A stretch of 64,000 bases of DNA. Origin: Curtobacterium guangdongense. Lineage in GTDB: Bacteria; Actinomycetota; Actinomycetes; Actinomycetales; Microbacteriaceae. Positions 33,704 to 40,997 of this stretch are shown one piece after another. The notes under the pieces were generated by a model. That model was not told the DNA's origin. It saw only the letters and a list, made by a program, of their open reading frames with translations, and did no database searches. Position numbers and translations under genes: made by a program. The number at the start of each line of letters is the position of its first letter. Position 1 is the first letter of the stretch. The stretch spans positions 372,001 to 436,000 of the forward strand of contig NZ_JBMPIT010000001.1 of assembly GCF_049341845.1 (NCBI RefSeq), in the 5' to 3' direction.

Positions 33704-34645
33704 CTACCCCAGCGGCTCGACGCCGTAGCTCGTCACGACGGCGCGGAGTTCGTCCAGGTACGTCTGCGCCTGCACGGTGAGGGGGACCGACGCGTGCGCG
33801 ATCCAGCCGATCTCGATGCGTTCGTCGACGTCCAGCGGGATGGCGACGATCTCCGGGTCGAGGTCGTCACTGATGAGCCCGGTCGAGATCGTGTAGCCGC
33901 CGAGGCCGATCATCAGGTTGAAGATCGTCGCCCGGTCGGACACCCGGATCTCCCGCTTGCTCGACATCGTCGACAGGATCTCCTCCGCCAGGTAGAAGGA
34001 GTTGTTCGCGCCCTGGTCGAACGTCAGCCGAGGCAGGTCGGCGAGGTCGTCGAGGGTCGCACGCGCCTGTGACGCGATCGGGTTCCGTCGGGACACGAAG
34101 ATGTGCGGCTCCGCGACGAACAGCGGCGTGAACACGACCCCGGCGTCCCGCAGCAGCTTCCCGAGCACCTGCCGGTTGAAGTCGTTGCGGTAGAGGATCC
34201 CCACCTCGCTCCGCAGCGTGCGGACGTCCTCGATGATGTCCCACGTGCGCGTCTCCCGGAGCGAGAACTCGTACTCGTCCGCAGCGGCGCCCTCCACCAT
34301 GCGGACGAACGCCTCCACCGCGAACGAGTAGTGCTGCGCGGAGACTCCGAGCAACCGGCGCGAGGGCTGCCCGCCGACGTAGCGCTGCTCCAGCAGGGAG
34401 ACCTGCTCGACCACCTGCCGGGCGTACCCCAGGAACTCGACGCCGTCGACGGTGAGGACGACACCACGCGCCGAACGCACGAAGAGCGCCCGGCCGATCC
34501 GAGCCTCCAGGTCCTTCATGGCAGCCGACAACGTCGGCTGCGCGACGTAGAGCAAGTCGGCCGCTGCGCTGATCGAGCCCTCCGTCGCGACCTCGATGAA
34601 GTACCGGAGCTGCTGCAAGGTGATGTCGTTCGAGACACGAGCCAT
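33704..34645 (-). CDS. LysR-family regulator divergent from mesX-mesD
   Basis: A 313-residue LysR regulator. The N-terminal winged helix covers about residues 8-66 (LQQLRYFIEVATEGSISAAADLL, AQPTLSAAMKDLE), followed by a periplasmic-binding-protein-like effector domain (about 95-305). The start ATG 34645 is 72 bp from the mesX start across a short divergent region. LysR proteins commonly control the gene they face, so this one probably senses sulphur amino acid status and controls the methionine synthase genes (inference). Confidence 0.88.
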   Translation of the reverse strand: MARVSNDITLQQLRYFIEVATEGSISAAADLLYVAQPTLSAAMKDLEARIGRALFVRSARGVVLTVDGVEFLGYARQVVEQVSLLEQRYVGGQPSRRLLGVSAQHYSFAVEAFVRMVEGAAADEYEFSLRETRTWDIIEDVRTLRSEVGILYRNDFNRQVLGKLLRDAGVVFTPLFVAEPHIFVSRRNPIASQARATLDDLADLPRLTFDQGANNSFYLAEEILSTMSSKREIRVSDRATIFNLMIGLGGYTISTGLISDDLDPEIVAIPLDVDERIEIGWIAHASVPLTVQAQTYLDELRAVVTSYGVEPLG

Positions 34646-34654
34646 AGGCGCAGG

Positions 34655-34670
34655 CTATACGACGGCATAG
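34655..34670. promoter_or_regulatory. Interrupted dyad CTATAC-N4-GCATAG, candidate LysR site
   Basis: CTATAC (34655-34660) and GCATAG (34665-34670) form an imperfect dyad of the LysR-box kind (one G:T-type mismatch per arm). It is located 10 bp upstream of the LysR start and 48 bp upstream of mesX. Confidence 0.4.
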
Positions 34671-34717
34671 TGATTGGGGATTACCCGATGACCCGCGCCT
34701 GCCGTCATGATCAGGGG

Positions 34718-35698
34718 ATGGCGAACGACCTGACCTTCAGCATCACGCGGACACGCTTCGACGAGGACTACTCCCCCGCCGACAGCTCGCGCCTGACCAC
34801 GAACTTCGCCAACCTCGCGCGCGGGGAGCAGCGGCAGCAGAACCTCCGTCGTGCGATCGCCATGATCGATCGCCGCTGCAACGACCTCGCTACTGGTGAC
34901 CCGTCGGGCGACCGGTACCGGGTGGAGCTCGACATCGTCTCGGTCGCCGCACACTTCGTCGACGGGGGCTCGGACGAGCAGTTCCCCCTGCTCGAGATGC
35001 TCGACGTCACGATCGTGGAACAGCACACCGGCGAGCGCCACCAGGGGATCCTCGGCAACAACTTCTCGTCGTACCTCCGCGACTACGACTTCTCCGTGCT
35101 GCTGCCGACCCTCGACAAGAGCGCCGGCATCCCCGAGCACTTCGGGTACCTGCACGGCCAGCTCTTCCAGCGCTTCCTGGAGTCTCCTGCGTTCCAGGAC
35201 CACTTCGATGCCGAGCCCGTCGTCTGCATCAGCGTCTCCACGAGCCAGACATACCGGCAGTCGGGCACCGTCCACCCGGTGCTCGGCGCCGAGTACCTGC
35301 ACGAGCACTCGTCGCTCACCGACGACTACTTCGGCCGCATGGGGATGCAGGCGCGCTACTTCATGCCCGCCGGCGGGAAGGCGCCGCTCGCGTTCTACAC
35401 GCGCGGCGACCTGCTGGGCGACTACACGGACCTGCAGCTCATCGGCACGATCAGCACGATGGAGACGTTCCAGAAGATCTACCGCCCGGAGATCTACAAC
35501 GCGAACACGCCCGCGCCGAGCACCTACCGTCCGACCCTCTCGCACTCGGATTACACGTCGACCGGCGTCGCCTACGACCGCGAGGAACGCAGCCGCCTCG
35601 GCGTCACCCAGGGCCGCTACACCGAGGAGCACCTCGTGCAGCCGCACCGAGCACTCCTCGAGCGGTGGGCCTCCGGTGCCGCCGTCGCCTCCCACTGA
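34718..35698 (+). CDS. mesX: MesX (DUF1852), putative oxygenase partner of MesD methionine synthase
   Basis: A 326-residue protein matching DUF1852 in length and motifs (FSITRTRFDEDYSP at the start, GTVHPVLGAEYLHEHSSLTDDYF, GRMGMQARYFMPAGGKAPLAFYTRGDLLGDY). It is established that folate-independent MesD methionine synthases need MesX and oxygen. MesX is thought to supply a methyl donor or act as an oxygenase. ATG 34718 (MANDLTFS) has GGGG upstream. It lies 21 bp before mesD. Several His in the conserved centre could be metal ligands, but I cannot assign them. Confidence 0.88.
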   Translation: MANDLTFSITRTRFDEDYSPADSSRLTTNFANLARGEQRQQNLRRAIAMIDRRCNDLATGDPSGDRYRVELDIVSVAAHFVDGGSDEQFPLLEMLDVTIVEQHTGERHQGILGNNFSSYLRDYDFSVLLPTLDKSAGIPEHFGYLHGQLFQRFLESPAFQDHFDAEPVVCISVSTSQTYRQSGTVHPVLGAEYLHEHSSLTDDYFGRMGMQARYFMPAGGKAPLAFYTRGDLLGDYTDLQLIGTISTMETFQKIYRPEIYNANTPAPSTYRPTLSHSDYTSTGVAYDREERSRLGVTQGRYTEEHLVQPHRALLERWASGAAVASH

Positions 35699-35719
35699 AC
35701 CGTTAGGAACCCCACGAGC

Positions 35720-36769
35720 ATGAGCACCCTTCTGCCCACCTCGATCGTCGGCAGCCTGCCGAAGCCGTCCTGGCTCGCCGAGCCCGAGAAGCTCTGGTCC
35801 CCCTGGCAGCTGGACGGCGCGGCGCTGACCGAGGGCAAGCAGGACGCACTCCGGGCCGCCGTCCACGAGCAGGAGCGCGCCGGCATCGACATCGTCAGCG
35901 ACGGCGAGCAAACCCGCCAGCACTTCGTCACGACGTTCATCGAGCACCTCGACGGCGTCGACCTCGACCGCAAGGAGACCGTCCGCATCCGCGACCGGTA
36001 CGACGCGGCCGTCCCGACCGTCGTCGGCGCCGTGAGCCGCCGGGCACCGGTATTCGTGGAGGACGCGAAGTTCCTGCGAGCGCAGACCGACCGCCCGATC
36101 AAGTGGGCCCTCCCCGGCCCGATGACCATGATCGACACGCTCTCCGACCAGCACTACAAGAGCCGCGAGAAGCTGGCGTGGGAGTTCGCCACGATCCTCA
36201 ACCAGGAGGCCAGGGAGCTCGAAGCGGCCGGCGTCGACATCATCCAGTTCGACGAGCCCGCGTTCACGGTCTTCCACGACGAGGTGCAGGACTGGGGCGT
36301 CGCCGCGCTCGAGCGTGCTGCCGAAGGACTCCGCGCCGAGACCGCCGTGCACATCTGTTACGGGTACGGCATCGAGGCGAACAACAAGTGGAAGGAGACG
36401 CTCGGGGCGGAGTGGCGTCAGTACGAGCAGTCCTTCCCGCTGCTGCAGCAGTCCTCGATCGACATCGTGTCGCTCGAATGCATCCACTCCCACGTCCCGC
36501 TCGACCTCGTCGAGCTCATCCGCGGGAAGAAGGTCATGCTCGGGGCGATCGACGTCGCGACCGAGACCGTGGAGACGCCGGAAGAGGTCGCCGATGTGCT
36601 CCGTCGTGCGCTCGAGTTCGTCGACGCCGACAAGCTCATCCCGAGCTCCAACTGCGGGATGGCGCCGCTGGCGCGGGGTGCGGCGCTGGAGAAGCTCGGC
36701 GCGCTGTCCGCTGGAGCGGACATCGTCCGAGCTGAACTCACGAGTGTCCCCGCCGGGTCAGCCCGGTAG
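35720..36769 (+). CDS. mesD: MesD, folate-independent methionine synthase (core MetE family)
   Basis: A 349-residue protein corresponding to the catalytic half of cobalamin-independent methionine synthase, without the N-terminal folate-binding half. It starts LLPTSIVGSLPKPSWL and has QFDEPAF, then zinc ligand candidates His211 and Cys213 (VHICYGYG) and Cys312 (SSNCGM). With MesX it methylates homocysteine by a route that does not use methyl-tetrahydrofolate; the donor is not fully known. A rho-independent terminator follows about 130 bp downstream. A broken second copy lies 4 kb away at 40700-40979. Confidence 0.9.
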   Translation: MSTLLPTSIVGSLPKPSWLAEPEKLWSPWQLDGAALTEGKQDALRAAVHEQERAGIDIVSDGEQTRQHFVTTFIEHLDGVDLDRKETVRIRDRYDAAVPTVVGAVSRRAPVFVEDAKFLRAQTDRPIKWALPGPMTMIDTLSDQHYKSREKLAWEFATILNQEARELEAAGVDIIQFDEPAFTVFHDEVQDWGVAALERAAEGLRAETAVHICYGYGIEANNKWKETLGAEWRQYEQSFPLLQQSSIDIVSLECIHSHVPLDLVELIRGKKVMLGAIDVATETVETPEEVADVLRRALEFVDADKLIPSSNCGMAPLARGAALEKLGALSAGADIVRAELTSVPAGSAR

Positions 36770-36899
36770 TCCGCCGGGAACATCGCGTCGGCTGGGCGCT
36801 ATCCAGCCTGGAAGCCCGGCTCGGGTCCGTCCCGGAGGTCACGCTGCCGACAGGGAAGCGCGTCGTATTGCGCGGGCCGATGAGGGAGCACCTGCACCG

Positions 36900-36930
36900 C
36901 GAGCCCCATCGTTACCGATGGGGCTCGTTT
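36900..36930 (+). terminator. Rho-independent terminator of mesX-mesD
   Basis: A 12-bp perfect stem (36900-36911 with 36916-36927), TTAC loop, then TTT on the plus strand. It marks the downstream limit of the mesXD operon and the left edge of the accessory insert. In the other direction it could also end the small minus-strand gene at 36935. Confidence 0.8.
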
Positions 36931-36934
36931 GCGG

Positions 36935-37186
36935 CTACTGACGGCCAGCGACCGCTTCACTGATGGTCACTCCCGGATGCTCGACGCGGTATCGGCGCAC
37001 TTCCTGGGGGTCCACGGTCATTCCTGGCGGAATGAACGCGTTCCCCACGATGCGCTTGCTGGACCCGGCGGACCACAGCGTGGCGACTGCGACCGCGCAG
37101 GCATAGAGCGGGCCGAACAACGCCAGCGCGAGTCCTGCGGCGGCGAGCCCCGCGAACGTGCGGATCGCGGGCGTCCACCGCTTCAC
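36935..37186 (-). CDS. Small membrane protein of the accessory insert
   Basis: An 83-residue hypothetical protein read from GTG 37186, chosen because AGGAG lies 9 nt upstream. Residues about 8-35 are strongly hydrophobic, probably two short helices, followed by a basic/hydrophilic tail (SSKRIVGNAFIPPGM, VRRYRVEHPG). The GTG overlaps the stop of a tiny upstream ORF (GTGA). I recognise no family. The small size and coupled layout are like plasmid or phage accessory genes. Confidence 0.45.
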   Translation of the reverse strand: MKRWTPAIRTFAGLAAAGLALALFGPLYACAVAVATLWSAGSSKRIVGNAFIPPGMTVDPQEVRRYRVEHPGVTISEAVAGRQ

Positions 37187-37278
37187 GAGAAGCACTCCTG
37201 CTCCAGAAGGTCTTCGCCGCCTTTGCGACACCTCCGAGCGTTTCGATGAGCTTCCTTGAGCGTGAGCCAGGCGGCCAT
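37183..37278 (-). CDS. Possible 31-residue ORF coupled to the small membrane protein gene
   Basis: The peptide begins MAAWLTLKEAHRN and is followed by a basic, Cys-containing part (RRCRKGGEDLLEQECFS). AAGGGA lies about 12 nt upstream of ATG 37278. Its TGA overlaps the next GTG start, which is the main reason to believe it is translated. It could equally be a leader or a chance frame. Confidence 0.3.
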   Translation of the reverse strand: MAAWLTLKEAHRNARRCRKGGEDLLEQECFS

Positions 37279-37429
37279 CCCGACGAGTCCCTTCGCGATG
37301 CTCCCCCACCTGAGTCAGCCGCCGGCTGTACGAAGACTTGCGCGCCAGTGTCCGGAGCTCTCAAGCGGACTCCGCAATGGGCCCCTCTCTCTGCGCACGG
37401 CTCGCTGGTGTCCGGCAACCGACCGATCG

Positions 37430-37750
37430 TCAAACGGGATCATTTGGGGTGGATGTGGTGATCGCGTGCGTCGAGCTGGAGCTGGTGGTGGCGGGCCGTC
37501 CGAGGTGCAGGTCCTGCCAGGTCTCCGAGGCAGAGACGATCGGGTTCGCGCGGCCACGGCGGACTCGGGATCGGCGCGTGGTGATCCGAATCGCACGCCA
37601 AAGGCAGTAGATGACGAGGTACAACCACGGCAGAGGGCCAATGGGGATGCCGACGTTCGTGGTCGCGATCACGGCGATGCCGGCGATGATCGCGATGGCA
37701 TCGGAGGTGCGTCGTACCAGAGTGGCTACGAGGTGGCGTGGATGGGTGAT
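37430..37750 (-). CDS. Hypothetical membrane protein with no normal start codon
   Basis: A frame with two hydrophobic segments (SDAIAIIAGIAVIATTNVGI and PLPWLYLVIYCLWRAI) and a basic, Ser/Thr-rich tail, about 106 residues. A good AGGAG sits 7 nt before the codon at 37750, but that codon is ATC. The reading frame stays open further upstream without a convincing start. It may be a decayed gene whose ATG mutated, or may start at ATC or another weak codon. It is in the same orientation and style as the small genes at 36935-37278. Confidence 0.35.
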   Translation of the reverse strand: MTHPRHLVATLVRRTSDAIAIIAGIAVIATTNVGIPIGPLPWLYLVIYCLWRAIRITTRRSRVRRGRANPIVSASETWQDLHLGRPATTSSSSTHAITTSTPNDPV

Positions 37751-38167
37751 GACTTCTCCTGACCTGATGGAGTCGTTCCAGCCGACCGAGTCATCGCGGC
37801 TCGCGGCCTTCGGAGCGGATGGCGATCCACTGCCGGGCGTACGGGAGCAGGGTCGGCTTGCCGGTGTGCATGTGATCCTGCCTCTCGTCGGTGAGATGAG
37901 CTGGGAGCAGCCTAACCCGTCCCGCAACATCAGTGTAACATATTTCGTGTCTCATGAGATCGATACGAGGCAAGAGCCTGGCCCAGCTGCACGAGAACTT
38001 GACGCGCAGTATGGCCCCCTCCGCCTGAACAAACGACCACGAAGCGACCTCCACTCAACTGTCGACGCCACTCGCATGACCAGCCGGATTTCGGGTTGCC
38101 ACCCCACCCAAGATCGTGCACCCTGTGTTCATCCGGTAAAACTTCACCGGCAACTCAAGGGTGAGAA
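37751..38167. other. 417-bp stretch with no convincing gene; AT-richer promoter region
   Basis: No frame here has both a ribosome binding site and plausible composition. The segment 37925-37965 (AGTGTAACATATTTCGTG and flanks) is clearly A/T-richer than the rest of the window and probably contains the promoter of the secreted protein gene that follows. Composition fits recently acquired DNA. Confidence 0.4.
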
Positions 38168-38665
38168 ATGAAGACGATCAACGCGCTCTCCGCGGCGCTC
38201 GTGTCGACCGCCGTCGCTGCATCTGCACTGGTCATGGCTGCCCCAGCGAACGCGACTGCGGGTACTGATACTGCGGGTGTCTCGATCCCGCCGAACGTCG
38301 TCGTGGATGAGAGCTTTGACCCCAACGCCGAGGTCGTGGTGGCTGGAGATGGTCCAGCACCGAGGTCGGGTGACTGCAAGGACCGTGCGTTCACGGCCGT
38401 CGCGGTCATGAGCGAGTCCCTCAACGGATGCAATGTGATCGGTTGGAACAACTCAGCACAGGCGACCTACAAGTGGTACAAGCACCAGGGCAACGCCAGC
38501 CCCTGCATGTGGGGGAAGTCCTTCAACTCGAAGCACACACCGACGTGGACGGCGCTTGATTGCGGCACGGGGCGTACGAAGAATGTTCCGTGGGGCAACG
38601 TCGCGGGCACCAAGAAGGTGAAGGGCCTCACCGGCATCGGGTGGGCTGGCGTTCAGTGGCAGTAA
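38168..38665 (+). CDS. Secreted protein of unknown function, four cysteines
   Basis: A 165-residue protein with a Sec signal peptide: basic start MKTIN, hydrophobic core to residue 25, and APANA at 25-29 with likely cleavage after Ala29. The mature part has a disordered, acidic stretch (about 30-75) and a compact C-terminal domain with four Cys (SGDCKD, NGCNV, SPCMW, LDCGTG) rich in Trp and Gly, suggesting two disulphides in an exported, stable fold. It heads a module with a lipoprotein (10-bp overlap) and a membrane protein. A bacteriocin, adhesin or wall-active role is possible; nothing proves it. Confidence 0.6.
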   Translation: MKTINALSAALVSTAVAASALVMAAPANATAGTDTAGVSIPPNVVVDESFDPNAEVVVAGDGPAPRSGDCKDRAFTAVAVMSESLNGCNVIGWNNSAQATYKWYKHQGNASPCMWGKSFNSKHTPTWTALDCGTGRTKNVPWGNVAGTKKVKGLTGIGWAGVQWQ

Positions 38666-39441
38666 TACGCCAGAGTGTGCGGCGACGTAGTCTCGGGGTC
38701 ATCGCCTCGGGCTGCGTTGCCGCAGCCGTTCTGTCGGGGTGCGCACACGATGAGTCACGGACGAACGCCGCGGACCCCAGCGCCCGTCCGACAGAGCATG
38801 CGCTCAGCGTGCAATCGACGCAGTCGATCGCTGACCAGCTGCGCCAGTCCGTGCCGTGCGCTGATGCCGACGCATGGCTTGACGACCTCGCGTTCTGGGA
38901 TGCGATGCGAGGGTTTGATTGCTTGGACGGCGATGACTCTGTCTTCATCCGTGTCTACGCTCACGCAGCCTCGGTTCAGCAGACACTCGAGGACTGGGCC
39001 GACACCATCAGCAGCGAGCGGATGATCGCGCGCGGCCAGAACTGGTACGTCATCGGACCACCCGACGTGGTCAACGCGTTGAAGTTCCCTCGCGATGCAC
39101 CGAAGATCGCCGGCGACGTCGGGGTTCCGGCGAAGCTGACAGCCGAGCAGGACTACCTCACCACCTGCGCGCGCTTCGTCGCAAGCGAAGGGGAACGGTA
39201 CGTGGAACATCCGGGGAAGCGCAGCGGCTCGGCGAAGCAGTACGAGGCATTGTTCCCGGGCGTCACCGCGGAACTGCACGCGGCGATTAACAGCCTCGGA
39301 CGGAAACGGATCCGCAACATCCCGGATACCGAGCGGTGGATAGCAGCGCTATCACCGATCGGCCATCGCTTGAAGGCAACGTGCGCAACCGCCTACCAAC
39401 AGGTTCGCGACACCGTCGACCCGCTCGAGGAAGGTCCATGA
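38656..39441 (+). CDS. Lipoprotein of unknown function in the accessory insert
   Basis: A 261-residue protein from GTG 38656 with a lipoprotein signal: Arg-rich start, hydrophobic segment, lipobox LSGC with lipidated Cys29. The mature part holds further Cys (VPCADAD, FDCLDG, TTCARF, ATCATA), which could pair. It is mixed alpha/beta, and I do not recognise a family. The start overlaps the end of the secreted protein gene and its stop overlaps the ATG of the membrane protein, so all three are translationally coupled. An immunity or presentation role for the secreted protein is a reasonable guess only. Confidence 0.6.
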   Translation: MAVIRQSVRRRSLGVIASGCVAAAVLSGCAHDESRTNAADPSARPTEHALSVQSTQSIADQLRQSVPCADADAWLDDLAFWDAMRGFDCLDGDDSVFIRVYAHAASVQQTLEDWADTISSERMIARGQNWYVIGPPDVVNALKFPRDAPKIAGDVGVPAKLTAEQDYLTTCARFVASEGERYVEHPGKRSGSAKQYEALFPGVTAELHAAINSLGRKRIRNIPDTERWIAALSPIGHRLKATCATAYQQVRDTVDPLEEGP

Positions 39442-40010
39442 CAAACGCGTCCACTCCCGCCGTCGCACGCACGGCAGCGTTCAGTACCGCCACGATCGCA
39501 GTGCTCGGCAGCACCGTGCTCGCCGTGGACAACGCGCTGGGATTCATCGATTTCCACTTACTCGGCTTCGGGATGGCGCCGTTCATCGCCGCAGCGGTGG
39601 TGCTCTCGGGTGCGGTGTGCGCAGGCCTTGCAGTATGGACACACGATCTTGCACGCGGCATCGCTGCGGCGGCCGTGGTCGGATTTGTGCTCACGCAGTC
39701 CCCGGCCCTCGCGCCAACCCTGTGGTTCCCGGTCTCCATCGTGTTACAGGGGCTGGTACCGCTCGGGTTCGCGACCAGCGCGGCCATCACCTGGCGCAGC
39801 TCAACGGGCGGGCTGAGGACGCTGCCTGCGATCGCCGCGGTCCTCGCCGTGGGATGGGCGATAGGCGCGTTCATTCCACTGCGACTTGAAGTGTTCCTCG
39901 CTCTACAGGCCATGACGATTCTGGCAGTTTCCGTTCTCGTGACAAGCCCGTGGCTCAGACGCATCGCGAACCACGTACGGACCCTCTGGGACAGCGCAGC
40001 AATACGCTGA
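39438..40010 (+). CDS. Polytopic membrane protein of the secreted/lipoprotein module
   Basis: A 190-residue protein with six predicted membrane segments, short loops and no charged catalytic motif; no family recognised. ATG 39438 overlaps the lipoprotein stop (ATGA). As the last gene of the three-gene module it may anchor the lipoprotein or protect against the secreted product, in the manner of bacteriocin immunity proteins (inference). Confidence 0.6.
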   Translation: MTNASTPAVARTAAFSTATIAVLGSTVLAVDNALGFIDFHLLGFGMAPFIAAAVVLSGAVCAGLAVWTHDLARGIAAAAVVGFVLTQSPALAPTLWFPVSIVLQGLVPLGFATSAAITWRSSTGGLRTLPAIAAVLAVGWAIGAFIPLRLEVFLALQAMTILAVSVLVTSPWLRRIANHVRTLWDSAAIR

Positions 40011-40075
40011 TCTCCCACTCACCGACGCCCTTGATGCCTCAAGACCACGCGGACGCGTCGGTCGGAGAGGGCACC

Positions 40076-40543
40076 GTGACGGACACCACCAGCAACGCCG
40101 GGCTGCAGGCGATGATCGACCGCGCCGGGCAGATCACCGCCGACGAGGCAGAGGCGCTCGACGTCACCTGGAAGGCCGACGAGGGGATCTTGCTGCCGGA
40201 ACCGAGCGCATCGCTCGCGATCCAGGGAGGCGCCGACGGACGGATGGTCACGAACGCCGACCTCGTCGCCGCGTGGCAGCACGCACTCGAGGCCGCTGGT
40301 GCAGCGGGACGCGTCGAGGAGATCGAGGCCGCGCAGGAGGCCGGGCGCGCAGTGCGGCACTCGGACGCGCACTTGCGAGACCGCGCCGGCGCCGAGGAAG
40401 CCGTGCGGTCCGCGGTGCTCGCGACCGGGATGCGCGACCTCGTCTCCGACGATGAATTCGCCACGCTCACGGCGGCCTGGCGGAAGGTGCTCGGCGAGAT
40501 CCGAACTGGCCGTCGCACCGTGTGCGGGTCCTCGCGCCGAGAA
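40076..40543 (+). pseudogene. Hypothetical gene, truncated at its 3' end by a recombination scar
   Basis: From GTG 40076 (with GGAGAGGG upstream) the frame encodes an acidic, Ala/Glu-rich helical protein (DRAGQITADEAEALDVTW, then a central stretch to EFATLTAAWRKVLGE) up to about residue 140. Beyond position 40500 the sequence turns Arg/Ser-rich and runs into a serine recombinase fragment in another frame, finally stopping at 40615. The 3' end has therefore been lost. No function recognised. Confidence 0.5.
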
Positions 40544-40544
40544 C

Positions 40545-40699
40545 GCTCTGCTCATCGGGTACGCCCGAGCCTCCACGCGCGAACAGGGCCTTACCGCTCA
40601 ACGCATCGCGCTTGAACAACTCGGGGTCGTCCCGCCCGACCGCCACACAGACAACCGCCGACCGGTACCAACCGATAGCGGATCGGGCTCCGCGAAGCC
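40545..40699 (+). pseudogene. Serine recombinase (resolvase) N-terminal remnant
   Basis: In one frame the segment reads LLIGYARASTREQGLTAQR followed by ALEQLGVVPPDR, the N-terminal catalytic-domain start of resolvase/invertase proteins (the family's catalytic Ser is the one in YARASTREQ). After about 40655 the similarity continues in another frame as PTGTNR, then a TAG stop (40676-40678), then RIGLREA, matching the LTGTNRDRPGLREA-type stretch of the family. So the gene carries a frameshift and a nonsense codon, lacks its start and most of its length, and is joined directly to a mesD fragment. Confidence 0.75.
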
Positions 40700-40979
40700 G
40701 CGGCCTCCGCGCGGAGACCGCCGTGCACATCTGTTACGGGTACGGCATCGAGGCGAACAACAAGTGGAAGGCGACGCTCGGGGCGGAGTGGCGCCAGTAC
40801 GAGCAATACTTCCCGCTGCTGCAGCAGTCCTCGCCGACAAGCTCATCCCGAGCTCCAACTGCGGGATGACACCGTTGGCGCGAGGGGCAGCGCTGGACAA
40901 GCTCGGCGCGCTCGCAGCGGGGACCGACATCGCGCGGGCCGAGCTCGTCGACTCCGCCGTCGCTGCAGCGCGCTGAGCC
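40700..40979 (+). pseudogene. Remnant of a second mesD, with internal deletion
   Basis: 40702-40833 matches mesD 36326-36457 with six mismatches by eye (encoding the VHICYGYG zinc-ligand segment). The sequence then jumps to the equivalent of about 36626 and continues to the end of the gene in another frame (DKLIPSSNCGMTPLARGAALDKLGAL). The roughly 169-nt deletion shifts the frame, and the 5' two thirds of the gene are absent. The 3' part is much less similar to the intact copy, so this is a relative from another lineage, not a recent duplicate. Confidence 0.85.
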
Positions 40980-40997
40980 GCGGTTCCCCGATCGCCG

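Noticed and set aside
37246..37762. Plus-strand ORFs in the accessory insert
   Set aside because: No ribosome binding sites, Arg/Cys-rich random-looking products, and opposite to a frame with membrane-helix character.
38168..38665. Lactococcin 972-family bacteriocin
   Set aside because: It has a signal peptide and suitable size, but I could not find that family's core pattern; the four-Cys domain looks different.
36928..40979. Prophage or integrative element with att sites
   Set aside because: No integrase, structural, portal or replication genes and no tRNA or direct-repeat att sites; only a broken serine recombinase fragment.
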